64,000 nt of DNA from the NCBI RefSeq assembly GCF_965638725.1, contig NC_134982.1, positions 78,444,155 through 78,508,154 of the forward strand. Direction: 5' to 3'. The notes under the pieces are model-generated. The model saw only the letters and a list, made by a program, of their open reading frames with translations. It was not told where the DNA came from and made no database searches. The DNA is from Aptenodytes patagonicus. Taxonomy: Eukaryota; Chordata; Aves; Sphenisciformes; Spheniscidae. How positions within the stretch are numbered: the stretch's first letter is position 1; each line of letters opens with the position of its first letter. A program made the position numbers and the translations under genes. Shown one piece after another: positions 39,203 to 50,300 of the stretch.

Positions 39203-40034
39203 TGTATTAAAAGATGACTCCTTTACCTAGAATATAAAGTTTCATTTTTTGCAATCTTTGCCATTGAAACGCTGTGTGCACTTACTTTGCTGGGCAGCTC
39301 ACTATCTTACTGCAGAAATACTCTTCCCTTAAAAACTTGTTCCGCTGCTGATTTAACTAAAAGTCCTATGTCTGTTGCTGTAGTACATCTGGTATTACTT
39401 GAAAGTGAAGCCTGGAGCTGAGGAACATTGCAAGAGTGTGTACGTGGGTGGAACAGGAGTGGCAGCAACTTCCTCAGAATAAGGGGTTGCATAGTGAGTA
39501 ATCAACCGCTTGCTGCATCCCTGGCTCGAACTGAAGCTGCCCGATTTGCCTCCAGATTATTTCAGTTACTGAAGGGCTTTTAACTTGCCTTTACTTAGTC
39601 CAGGAGTTTGGAAGCCACTTAATCCTTGTTAATTCAATTAGCATGTGAGTAGACACCTAATTTAAGCCCTGATCCCTCTGGGGCATGCCAGTCTTTTGAA
39701 TCGTGTTTGGATTTAGCTGACAACATTTCATGCCAATTGCTATATTGTACGAGGTTCCTTTCTGTAGGGGTTTCAACCCAGCTTAAAGCTGGAGTAACAA
39801 GGTGACTACTACCTGGCATCAGTGTCCCTCCATAAAGCTTGTAGGAGTAGCGTGCTTCACTTACCTGTTCTCTTAACCTGTTACAAGAGTAGTACATCCT
39901 GGTAGTGTGAGTTGAAATGCCGGTATCGGCTCTTGAGTCCTAGGTGTCCTCTCATGACCTCTGTTAAAGCACTGTCTGAGGACAGCGGGACAATCTCCCG
40001 GAAGTCAGGAGCATGAACATCTGTTCAGGAGTAT

Positions 40035-40040
40035 TTTATT
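40035..40040 (-). terminator. SLC46A2: Candidate poly(A) signal for SLC46A2
   Basis: On the minus strand this reads AATAAAATACTCC. It is the only clear minus-strand AATAAA I noticed between the SNX30 3' end and SLC46A2 exon 3. Its assignment depends on where the unplaced terminal exon starts. Confidence 0.3.
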
Positions 40041-41009
40041 GTAGGGATTACTAAAAGTGTCTTAATCTTACATTTTTTTTATGGTGGTATTTCTGTATTT
40101 AGTGGTCTTCTACATAACGTTGATCAGGTGGGCTGACACATCTTCTGTAGCACTCAGAGCAGCAGCACGTGGCTTGCAGGACCCCCTCCTACATCAGCCA
40201 AAGTTACAGAACTGCCCTGAGGTTTCTGAATGAACAGACAAGAAGGAACTAATGGAAAACTGATCCTCTGCTTTTCCCTTCCACATTGAATGATGTGTCT
40301 AGAAATGCCCTTTTCATTCCCACCCTGTTCTTGTCACTCTGCACTACTGCTAATCAGCCTAGCAGGAAAGCAAAATGCTCTGAAGACTGCTGGTGTGCAA
40401 TAGCCAACGCGCATACTCTGCAAGACGATGCACTGCAGCAGTAACAAGGCAAACGTCTGTCCTGGGTGAGCTCAGCACCTGAGAGGCTGTGGCATCCTGT
40501 GAAGTGGAAACATAAATGAAATGCTTCCTGTAATGATGATAACTGGGGGGACTAATGCTTGGCAAACCTTCCACTTCGGTAGCTCAGAGAGTTGATAAAG
40601 ACCAAAAGATGCTTTAGCTGGTACAGTCTCTGTCACTTGGTCAGAATCTGAAGGGAGCCAGTGGTTGAACGTTGTTTGATTGCCACAATGCTGTAAAGAG
40701 CAATAAAAACGCAGGTTACAAGAGAGCTAGCAAGCTACTTTCTCAAACTACAGTTTGCTTGTTCCCCATCAATTCTTTAGCTTAAACTGTGTTGGGGTGT
40801 CTGGAGCTGGCTGAGTGCTCATGTGATTCCTCGCGAGGATCTGCCAGCCTCTCTGTAAGTTACTCTTGTGTACAAGCAATGACATCGGCACCATTTGTCA
40901 TCTTTCAGACTTTTAAGTCCTAATAACCCGTGTTTGTGCTGATAATGGTGCTAACTTCTATTTGGAGAGCATGTTAAAAAGCAGTTGAGTAGCTAGCAGT
41001 GACTCACTG

Positions 41010-41052
41010 TTAAACAGCAGGGTTGTGCATAAGAAACGAGTCATTCTTGTGT
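41010..41052 (-). CDS. SLC46A2: Candidate terminal coding exon of SLC46A2 (tentative)
   Basis: Exon 3 ends in phase 2 (AG|) and needs a further exon. On the minus strand an acceptor with a strong pyrimidine tract (CTTTCCTCCTCGTATTTTCCAG) ends at 41053. Joined in phase it gives a 14-residue tail RHKNDSFLMHNPAV and then TAA. The tail is short and hydrophilic, as expected for a cytosolic C-terminus, but it does not clearly match the human tail (around IVAYKQVPL). Competing acceptors exist nearby, so this is only the best-looking of several options. Confidence 0.2.
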
Positions 41053-42193
41053 CTGGAAAATACGAGGAGGAAAGCAGAGCCAGGGTAATGATGAGTATGA
41101 AGTAGCCTTCCCCACACTCATAGTCCTGCTGACACCAGGTGTCAAATGTATTCACAAGCCCAGAAAGCCTTTGGTGCGCTGGACGAGGCAGAGCTGATGG
41201 TCTAAGAGCTTTCCTTAGTGTTGCTTTTTCTTTTCTTCCTATCTAAGTGATAACACTGAAGTCGGTATACATAGTGCCTTTAGACTTTCTAGGTTGTTTT
41301 TTGTTTTTTTTTTTTAAATTAGAGAAAACTTGGCAAGAATTTTGCCTGGGATCAGACATTAGCCTATCCAGTACCTGCCTTATATCTGAATGAAAATATT
41401 GTTGCATGGATTAAATACCAACATTATCACAATTCACTTTAACTGCATAGTGGAAGCGTCTTGCTGTTTCTAGTAATGCAACGAGCTGGAGAGTCTTAGG
41501 GAGGGGATGATGGGCAAGTTGAGATTTGGAGGGAGATCCTTCAAAAATTCTGGAAGAGTAGATGGAGATGCTGTTTCAGCTTTCTCTCTTCAAATTAAGC
41601 TTGTTTTCTGCTTAGAACCTGTTTTTGAAATTGTACCTCTCAGTTGCTCTGTAGCTGTACAGTTGGGCAAATTCACTGGATCAGAAAAGTAACCATTTCC
41701 TTCACTATGTGGTAATGGTTTCTCTTTGAAAGGAACACCTGGGGGAGACTCGGGTTATTCTTTTCTATCACAATGAGTAAGTAACCTGCAATAGATTTTT
41801 TAAAAAATGTTTTACTTTGTGTAGGATTATTCCCTCATTCTACTTGCTTGATATTGCAAAAATAGTAGTACTACATTTGTGTGAAGGCTTTGTCCCCTGG
41901 GATTATCAGCTCTTAAACTCTGCCAAATATTCCTCCTACAGCAATTCACATTACATTAAACAAAAAGAAGATTAAAAACATTGGCTAGATCACTTGCAAG
42001 TTTCATTCTTTGAATCTCCTTGATATTTCTCAACTCATTTCTGCAAGATTTTTCTTTCTCTTTTTCCAATCTTTTTTTTTAAATTCAAAAAAATTTTTCT
42101 TTTTCCTGTATTACACACTTTAGACCTAAAATTAGGAAGCATGGAGAGAATATACAGCATGTCCTTTTGGACAAACCCCTTCCTATTCCTTAC

Positions 42194-42350
42194 CTTAAAG
42201 GGAGGAGACTCAGGCAGCCAACTAGAAAAGACAAAATGAAACAGAAGCTGCTGTACCAGTTCAGTGTGTTTTGATAGATCTTGTTGTAGACTGTAGATGT
42301 CACTACTCCCGTGGTGACTAAAGACAACTGCAGCAGGACAAACACCTTAC
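42194..42350 (-). CDS. SLC46A2: SLC46A2 exon 3
   Basis: This 157-nt exon (2 + 51 codons + 2) reads GKVFVLLQLSLVTTGVVTST, then VYNKIYQ and a last hydrophobic helix ending CLSLLPL. It aligns with human GKVFVILQLSLALTGVVTST. It ends AG|GTAAGG, a near-consensus donor in phase 2. If the donor were not used, the protein would stop just after at a TAA (42190-42192), giving ..LLPLR. Confidence 0.94.
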
Positions 42351-45300
42351 CTGTAAAACAAGAACATAGTTTGTTACCAGGGAGAAAAAACCAGCTCTGG
42401 TACCTCCCTGCCGAATCCAGGATCACCACTGCATGGAAGAGCAATGTGGTCATTGCTTCACAAGTGCCAGATGGCATGAGCCTTGTATCTGCTGCTGTTC
42501 TGGACCAGAATTAAATGACTTTTCCTTCTTTTAGGCATAGGACAAAAGATCCAACTAGAAAACCATCTGCTTAAGCAGTCTAGATGTAGAGGTAGCTGCT
42601 TGGAAGAGCAGCAATAAACTGGGCAGTAAGTGCTCCTTTCCATAGGATGTAGAAAAGTAGTCTTGGGCTAACATCTTCAGGACAGGAGAGATTTTAGTTG
42701 CGGTCTGCTTCTGCCCTAGGCCAGAAGAGTGGTCCACTGGATTAAAATGATAATAATGCCTGAAATGGGGACGTGCATGTGATTTGTATGATGTTTAGGG
42801 AGGAGGAAAGGCAGAAGCTGAATCCTAGTTGAAACAGCTTTTTTGCTGAAGTGCACCCTTTTGTTTCTGCTGTGGTAAATGCGGGAAGGGGAAGTAACCC
42901 AGCCCTGCCGGGATGTGCAGACTGGGAGCAAGGTCAGGGCTGTTCACTGAACCTGCTGCCCTGGCAGCTTCTCCAGCTGCACAGCACCAGCTGCCACCAG
43001 CTAAGGAGACAACACTGCTACCAGGAGGCAAGGGCTGCTCTGCTGCACGGTCCTGCTCGAGAGCTGGTCTGCCACTGTAATCAGATGCAGCCTGCATGGC
43101 TCATGGTGCAGGTTAAAAACAACATTATGATTAATAATAATGATTAATTTGGGGTGTGAGCTGCACTATTTGTGGCAGGTAGGTGAGTTTGCTATGAAGC
43201 GCGTTGAGGAGCACAAGCAGCAGGAATGAACTGGTGACAGAGCAGTGTTGTGTTCATGTGGCAGAAGGGGAAAGGATGCAGAGGATGGCTGTGGGAACAT
43301 GTTCGGAGGAGGCATGAGCAGTCATGGGCCCGAGGTGCTGTTTGAATGCATGGCCAGTCCTGTCTATTGTGTCTAAATCCTGCTTATTGGGGTAAAACTG
43401 GTAGCCTTCAATATGGTGTTGTAAAATACATATATTTTACTATTTTCTAATACATTTTTTACTAGAGAAGAATTTCCACTCCTGTTTACCAAAAAGGGCC
43501 AATTTTTATGCAAAGGTTATCCTTTGTTAGTTAAATCACGGTCTGACAAGAACAAATAGCCAGGTAACACTTGGAGACATATTTAGAGAGCATAACTGAA
43601 AAAAGCTGAAAGAAATCCATCCTTCCCAAAACAGGAAGTAAAAGAAGCCAAGTATAAATGGTGTGAGTACCACAGTGCTTCAACCCAACGTCTTGCTTCT
43701 CTTCGTTTTCCCTGGAGCGCTGTGTTTTTGAGCAGCACCTCAGATATTTTCCCTGCCTTTAAGCTTCACACTGATAGTAATCTCTTGAAGCACATGCTGA
43801 AAATTTTGTGGATCAATGATGACACAACCGAGGATGAGAAGTTTGGATGTGACAATCTTGTCCAGCAAGTTTCTCTGCTCCTCCCTTCCCATTTGTGGTA
43901 CCAACTGTTCTGGTTTTATTACGCAAAGCACAGATTGCAGCAATAACTTACCTTTCTCTTTGTACCTGAGGCTGGATGGAGGGATTTGAGGGTTTTTTGA
44001 TCAGTAAGGTAACCAAAGTACTTACCATAGGACGATCCTTCGACATGTTTGGATAACATGGACCTGATGGTTGGTAAGGGAATGAGGGCAAAGAGCATCA
44101 CTGCCCGTGCTGCAATGCAATGAATATGTCATTACCATCAGTACCTGCTCCTTGTCTCCCAACACAACAACCACTGCTTTTGAAGACTACGTGCCTCTGG
44201 CTTGGGCAGGGCCTTTGCTTCTTTGTCTTGTCCCTTGAGTACCAGAAAGAAGTACAAATCTTTGGTAGGAGTGTAGGTCCTCACTTCAGCCAAGTGATTG
44301 TGGATAAGCCACCTATTGCTCCCACTAGCAGAGGTATTTCACCCAAACCAGCTCCGGTCTCAGCCTGAAATCCCAGTGTAGATGGAGTGTAGCACTGTCC
44401 TTTGAGATAGTGAGACCGATGATTTGAGTCTAACCAGCAGAGAGAGCACCCCATGCTACATGGCCTTGACAGGAACAGTAACTTTATAACACTATAGCTC
44501 TTTTCTATCTTGGTGCTTCTGACTTGCAGTATTTTAGGCTTTCTCTAGTGTGGAAACTTTTAAAGAGCTGGAATTATCTTCTTGTCAGCAGAACCAACAG
44601 AACCAACCTCAGTGAATACTTGGTCCATGTCTAGTGTACCGAGGTGTTCCTGCAATGCAGGGAATAAGCATCCTGCACGCTGTATAGCAGCATGCATTCA
44701 TGATGGACTTAATATTAAACAAGCATATTTTTATTTTAATTTTTTATCTTTTGTTCCCCAGCCTGATTGCCTAAACAAACAAAATCTCTTAAAAATTTCA
44801 TTCAATGTTTGGCTTAGTACACAAATATGATATCCTACCATCTTTCCCTCTAGAATAACTTTGTTTGATTTTCAATTTCTCATTCCCTGTAGGGGCAGAC
44901 AGAAAAATCTCTTCAGGCCATTTCTTTTAGATCTTTTTCTCTCTTTCAGAAGCAAAACCTCAAAGCCATGCAACACATAATACTCTGTCAGATACGAATC
45001 ATCCATCTCACTCCTACAACGGATGCAGTTCTTGGGTTTTGTTTTCTGTGTTTCTGCAGAGGCTACCTCCCAACAATAAACTTGCCTTTCCTTCGTCGTG
45101 GGATGCTGCCCTATCTATTGTTACCTGCCCCTTGGTCATTTATACACAGTGTAAGATTTGTACACTACATTCTCATGCTATTTTAGTTGCTAAAGCAGCT
45201 CCAATGTTTCACTATTAAGTTTCCCATCAGCCATAAATGCCTTAATGTAACAAAAATAAATCACGTCTTAAGATGTTCGCTTAATAGGAAACCTTTGCCA

Positions 45301-46793
45301 ATTTGTTTCTGTTGTAGCCTGAAGTACAAGAAGGCAGTGCTTCCCATTAATTTAGTGGTGTGGTTCGACTAGTACAGGTAGCCAGCAACAATTCCCACTC
45401 CCCTGTGGTGTGAGCATTGTTCCCTTGCTCAGATCTGGGCTATGACCAAGTGACAAATTACAAGTCAACCTGCCTTAAACTAAGCCTTGGCAGGAGCGTA
45501 TGCCTTCTCTGGATATTGTAGGGTGCAATAAGGAGTACAAAGCGAGATGTGGGGAGAGGGGAATGATAATGAAGCCCTCTTGGGAAACACTCGTGTGATG
45601 GTCTGCTGAGCTCCCTGCTCTGAAACTCGTGGTGAAGCAGAGCAAAAGCCCTTCTCCTGATGCTGAAACACCCCAGCCCCTTTCTCAGGGTGTACTCACT
45701 CGCATGAGCGGCTGTTCGACTCACCAATGTAGAACAGGAACGTCCACCGTACAAAGGCCATGATGAGGATGCCAGCGCTGAAGGATGCCACTCCGATCAT
45801 GATCATGGTAATGTCCCTCAGGTATTTGGAGAACACAAATACCCCCAGGAAGCTGGTGATGAAGATCACGTACCCAGCAGCATTGCCGTGGCCGATCTCC
45901 ACGGCATTCCAACTTAAAGGTTCCCTGAGCAAGAAGAGTGGGAGTACGTTCATTGCACCAACCACGGCAAGGTCATAGAGGATTGCTGCCACAAACAGCA
46001 TGATGATCATGAGTTTCGAGGGGGATACTGGCGTGGAGCTGCTGCTCTCCGAAGGTTGGGAACTCCCTGCTGCTGCTGCTTCTTTGTGGGCTGGTAGCTG
46101 GCTGCCCACTTCCTCTGCACTCTTGGCTTTGGCTGGGCAGGTAGCTTCTGGCTTGGGGACTGTCAGGACAAAAATGCTGTAGAGGAGGCAGAAAGCATAG
46201 CAAGCAATGCTGCAGCCCACCAGCACAGTGCCCTCTCGATAGCGGTCACTGAAGCCAACAAAGAGGTAGCCAGATACCATGCTTCCCAGAAAGCCAGCGA
46301 GGCCATACACCAGCTCAATAATGATAAGCCGCAGAGACCTCCTGCTCTCGGAGGAGCCCAGGGATCCCAGAGCCATGACGCCTGCCCAGAGTGTGGTGAA
46401 ACCTCCCGTCAGCCCATTGAAGGCAGCAGCCCCATACATCACCTCGATTGGCCAGCCCAGCAGGATCAGGAGGAGCAGGAGAGTTTTGGAGCCCAAGTAG
46501 CCAAGGAGAGGGAAGCAGATGGGGATCTTCCGATGCACCCTGTCCCCCAGCTTGGACAAGCCATAGGCTGACACCAGCGGGCTCAGGCCCAGGACTAGGT
46601 TGTAGATGATATAAAAATTAGAGACAGCCTTCTGCTGAGCGTCTTCCAGTGCATGGAAGGGAGCGGTGGCATTGGTCTGATTGTAGTAGTTCTTCACCAC
46701 CAGCAGCAGCGCTGTGTCGTAGAAGGCGCTGGCCACTTGGGAACCGGCGACCACCGGCTCAATCCACGTCCTAATCGCTGTCACCCCCACCAT
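42194..46793 (-). CDS. SLC46A2: SLC46A2, thymic stromal cotransporter (TSCOT), exons 1-3, C-terminus not placed
   Basis: Major-facilitator solute carrier of the SLC46 family. From the literature it is strongly expressed in thymic epithelium, and transport of cyclic dinucleotides or muropeptides has been reported for the mammalian protein. Three minus-strand exons join in phase: 46793-45725, 44109-44026 and 42350-42194, for 436 residues. The start ATG at 46793-46791 has A at -3 and G at +4, and the following RTWIEPVVAGSQVA aligns with the human N-terminus (RTWVEPVVASSQVA). Multiple hydrophobic segments are visible. Also seen are sequons N38 and N41 in the first outer loop, the MFS motif-A-like GLSKLGDRVHRK (78-89), and a Ser/Ala-rich central loop (about 212-260). 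The human protein is 475 residues, so about 15-40 C-terminal residues are missing. A longer in-frame ORF reaches 47084 but lacks homology. It is convergent with SNX30, as in human. Confidence 0.95.
42351..44025 (-). other. SLC46A2: SLC46A2 intron 2
   Basis: This 1.7-kb phase-1 intron has acceptor TGTTTTACAG at its 3' end. Part of it is GC-rich (about 42880-43080). Overlapping short ORFs on both strands at 43722-43946 have no family resemblance. Confidence 0.88.
44026..44109 (-). CDS. SLC46A2: SLC46A2 exon 2
   Basis: This 84-nt exon (2 + 27 codons + 1) begins by completing Ala (G|CA) and reads RAVMLFALIPLPTIRSMLSK then HVEGSSY before donor GTAAGT. It aligns with the human segment ARAVMLFALIPVTTIRSAMSK. 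This is a transmembrane helix and following loop of the second MFS bundle. The phase at both ends fits exons 1 and 3. Confidence 0.95.
44110..45724 (-). other. SLC46A2: SLC46A2 intron 1
   Basis: This 1.6-kb phase-1 intron runs from donor GTGAGT to acceptor CATTGCATTGCAG. An AT-rich patch lies around 44700-44890. No other feature was recognised. Confidence 0.88.
45725..46793 (-). CDS. SLC46A2: SLC46A2 exon 1
   Basis: This exon has 356 codons plus one base (phase 0 to 1) and ends ..TTCTACATTG before donor GTGAGT. It encodes the N-terminal transmembrane bundle, the motif-A loop GLSKLGDRVHRK, the central cytosolic loop with a run of Ser (SSQPSESSSSTPVSPSK, about 244-260), and the first segments of the second bundle, including AILYDLAVVGAMNVLPLFLL and AAGYVIFITSFLGVFVFSKY. 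Having most of the protein in one large first exon matches the mammalian gene. Confidence 0.96.
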
Positions 46794-47384
46794 GCTACTG
46801 GCAACCACCTCTTCTTGGGGAGAGCTGTTTTCAGGGAGACGCGCTGGAGGAAACGGCTCTTCAGAAGCTCTACTCCGGAGGCATGCTTGGAGAGGAGCAG
46901 AGGAGGAAAAAACAAAAGGTCCGCTGGGCTGCACAGAGTCAGAGAGTTGTGCAAGAGATGATCTGGCTGGGAGGATATTTTCACCTCGCCTTGCTACGTA
47001 TATGCATGCACACACATCCCTGCACTGCTCTGATCTCCAGCTCACGCACGAGAGGCTTTTGTACAGCTGGAGAACGCCCTGCACTTGCTGACTGCTGCTG
47101 CTTCTCTTCCTGGTGTAGTTTCAACAGAGGTCAGATGACCCAGGGGAATTTCTCTCTCCCAGTTTAGGTAGTGAAAATGCCCATATCAAGTAATTGCTGC
47201 AATTTAGGTGGTGGTTTGTTTTTTGTTTGGTTTGGTTTTGGTTTTTTCCCCCCCTTTTGGCATCCTTCATGTGTCAGAGGACTCTCAGGGTGGCTTCGGG
47301 GGCAGGGGATGGCTGTGTGCTTTTTTGTCAGGTAATTTGTGAATTCCCCTTACTGCCAGCTATTTTCCTTTCTTCTACACAAAT
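46794..47384 (-). promoter_or_regulatory. SLC46A2: SLC46A2 5' flank (5' UTR and proximal promoter expected here)
   Basis: This region lies directly upstream of the SLC46A2 start codon. Minus-strand CATATA (plus 46999-47004) would be placed for a transcription start near 46970 and a 5' UTR of roughly 180 nt, but this is a weak match. A T/G-rich tract (TTTGG repeats) spans 47207-47259. The transcription start is not determined by sequence alone. Confidence 0.35.
47207..47259. repeat. G/T-rich low-complexity tract
   Basis: About 53 nt of GGTTTG-type sequence is followed by a C7 run. It lies 0.4-0.5 kb upstream of the SLC46A2 start codon. It is a simple repeat of no recognisable family. Confidence 0.6.
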
Positions 47385-50300
47385 ATGTTGTTGGCTCTTT
47401 TGCTTTTATTCCCGTCTGCCCTGTTGCTGCATCGTGCCCCTTATGTCACTGTTGTTTCAATAACGCAGTCAGGAAATTACACCAAAAAGAAATTAAAAGG
47501 GAAAAAGCCTATTTTTGGCAACCTGCCTCCCACGGCTGCCACTCTGCCTGCTGCGTCCTTTGGCTTTACAACGTGGGAATTTCCAAGAGGAGGAGGAAAG
47601 TCCCAATTTATCCAAAAGCATTGGCAACTGCTGCGCCCCAGTAATCAGCCAGCTGAGCTGGCTGGGCTGGGTGAGAGCCCACCTCCGGGGAAGTGTTCTC
47701 CAGTCCCAGCTCCTCAGGGTGGTGGCCGTGCCTCTCTGCAGGCGCTGATGCCACGCGCAGCTTTGCAGCTTGAAGTCAGCCTCCCATTTTGCTGCTGCCC
47801 AAGGGGGTCAAGCGAAGCGACCTGCCCCAGGCGGCTCAGGGTCCCTGTGGGCACGGTGGTGCGGCTGACCAGAGACACAAGAAACTCTTGGAGCAGGATA
47901 TGGCGCAAGCAGGCTGCCAGCTCCAAGGAAGATGCTTGCGGTCCCAGCTGCAGGAAATACTTGGAGGATATTTGGCAGCCTCAAAAATGCTAACTTAAAT
48001 GATAATGATCTCATTCTGCGCTGTTTTAATGAATCATAACAGGCAGAATAACAGTCTGTTCTAGGAAGATTTATGATGATTACTTTAAAAAAAAAATTAA
48101 TGATTAATTTGCAAGAACAATGTTAAAAACTCCATCTGCTGCACTCTCTATTGATTCAGGTGACATTTACTCAATGCCTATGTACTCATGACTCAAGAGT
48201 TTCATTTTTTCACTCTTAGTTTGGTTGTGCAATAATTTTTGTTTTATATTTCGATTCAAGGAAAAAAAGTCCCAAGAACTAACAGGGAAAGGAGTAGGGA
48301 ATTGTCTGCTAGAATGATTTGCTGCTAGACAATTTCAGTTTCACCAGAGAATTTGGGTTTTTGTCAGGCCAAAAGACTCATAGCCAGCTGTAAAATATAA
48401 TGTGGGTTGTTCCAACAGTTGGCTTTTTTTTTTTTCCCAGATTTTCTGCAAAAGGTGTCTAGTTTCTTTAGTTTTTACTCAGAAGTGGGACAAATCTTTT
48501 TCTCCAAGCCCTGGAATATTTCCAGAGGATGAAAATTCCAGACAGCCTTACTGAAAACACCAAAGTATCAGCCTGTGACCAGTTTAAGCAACAAATGCAG
48601 CCAAAGGAATTGCCACGTTTCGCTTCACCCAGGGAGTCCCGTCTCTTCCACCAGGCATTAGAGGGAAAGATAAATGACTTTGTCCCATTCAAGCTTCAGT
48701 TTGGGACATTAGTTACCTTGGAGTGCAGAGGTATGTTACAGGCACAGCGCTTGAGAGACTGCAGATCTGCTCAACTCTTAAATAAGGGATATTTTTCTTC
48801 CACACTTTGTTGCCTGTACAGGCTGCCTGGCTTATTCATCTGACACTCTTGACATTTAGGTGATACTGTGTTACGGTTAATGCTATTCAGGCCTAGATAG
48901 CTAATGAACTGTGCTAAATGCCATTAGTGATCTCATGAATTACATATGTATTTCCATGATATTCTGAGTGTTCATTCACATTAAATGTACCTTTTAGAAC
49001 TAGTTCTCGTGGAAGGATATAATTTCACATCAGTAATTGCAAAACAGTGAGTGCTAAAGTAAGAGTTTAACCCAGGCTCCAGATTATTTCCCACTGCAAA
49101 ATACTTTTCATGAATACCATATTCATTTGATGCCACAAAGACTTCAAAATTACTATTCTCTAGCATCAGCTTTTCCTTGGGGCCCAGTTCTCATATTACC
49201 AGTATTTATAGGGACATTTGCATCCACTTTAAAATACTTCCGTGCGGCATAAACACAGTGGAGCCTTAAGAGCCTTAAGAGAGTGGCCCTTGACATTTAA
49301 GAAAAATGCACCTACAGAATCACTGCGACTAGTCAAAAAGCAAAAATACACTGGTGTAGCCTGCTGGAAAAGGAACACATTGTTTTAGGGCATCCCTCTC
49401 TAGAGTCATCTTGTCTGGAGACCCACTAGAGGCCAGGTCAGCACCATGTTGCACCAGCTCTTGAACATTTATCCGTCCGGCCAAATAAAGGTGTTTGATG
49501 TCTCCCTGTGGCGATGTTATACATTCCTATGCAGTATTGCTTTTTCTTTTTTTAAACCATTTATGACAGTTACATCGCTTTTTCTTTCTGAACAGGGTTG
49601 CTGTAGGGATTTCAGTATGCTGGGGCAGCCGGGCCTGGCAGGTACCAGCATTTTGGAGCTTGGTATTCAGCACTCCTTGTCTGAAAAGGTCCTTTTGATA
49701 TCCAGGACTGCAATCCAACGGGGGCGTGTAAGCCCTCTTCATCTCCCTCACCCAAGCCTGCTGATGGGATATGTGATTTACAGTCTCTGGCGGGCAACAC
49801 ATTTTTGCCTCCGGGGTGGTAAATCAGCTCCGTAACTCCTCTTCCTCCTTGGTACGTGCAGATCATCCTGATGCACGCTGCGGCTTTGTGGCAGTGGTAA
49901 GGCGGGGAAACATGACTGGGGACTGGGAAGCACTCGTGTCTGAGCCTGGATGAAGCTGCGGTCACGTTACAGCGCTGGAGAGAGGGAGAGCTGGTTGAAA
50001 ATACTGGAGAGAAGCAGCTATTTCAGTGATGGCCTGTTTTCCTTCCGAAAATATGCCTTCGTCATAAATGACCACAGACTGTAATGCCAAGCCGTGCTCT
50101 TTCTCTCTGTGGTTTGGGAGGTTGGCTTCCTCACTTTATTTTTATATTATAAAATATACTATATCATATTATTAATTATACATTGCCCCTGTCCTCACAA
50201 GGCACATGGTTCTGCTCACAGAGCTGGGGGAGGTGGAGGGGGAGCGGAGGCTGCACAGAAGGCCGGGTGCATGGGGCAGGGGTAGCAGCTCCTGGCAGCT

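Larger units (their letters stand above)
34018..39220 (+). other. SNX30: SNX30 3' UTR (long, about 5.2 kb)
   Basis: No splice-linked coding follows the stop, and ORFs here are short. AATAAA hexamers occur at 35412, 37345, 37433, 37546, 38113, 38187, 38602 and 39197. The last one, in an AT-rich context, is the most likely distal end, so 39220 is approximate. Mammalian SNX30 also has a multi-kilobase 3' UTR. A cluster of three hexamers within about 200 nt (37345-37551) suggests a shorter alternative isoform. Confidence 0.6.
39221..42193. other. Interval between SNX30 and SLC46A2 exon 3; should hold SLC46A2 intron 3, terminal exon and 3' UTR
   Basis: No coding exon could be assigned securely. 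A minus-strand AATAAA (TTTATT at 40035-40040 on the plus strand) is a candidate SLC46A2 poly(A) signal. Several minus-strand acceptor-like sequences lie between 41050 and 41900; the best pyrimidine tract ends at 41053 (see candidate exon). Short T-rich runs lie near 41300 and 42060-42110. ORFs on both strands are short. Confidence 0.6.

Noticed and set aside
40958-41155. 65-codon hydrophobic minus-strand ORF (LILIITLALLSSSYF) considered as an SLC46A2 transmembrane exon
   Set aside because: SLC46A2 already has its expected last helix in exon 3. This frame has no homology to the family, and an upstream acceptor in matching phase is weak.
41483-41552. Alternative acceptors for the SLC46A2 last exon (tails SSLHY or a 47-residue tail starting RIFEGSP)
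   Set aside because: The pyrimidine tracts are reasonable, but neither tail resembles the mammalian C-terminus, and I have no basis to prefer them over the candidate at 41053.
45760-47091. Plus-strand ORFs opposite SLC46A2 exon 1
   Set aside because: They are shadows of the real minus-strand coding sequence.
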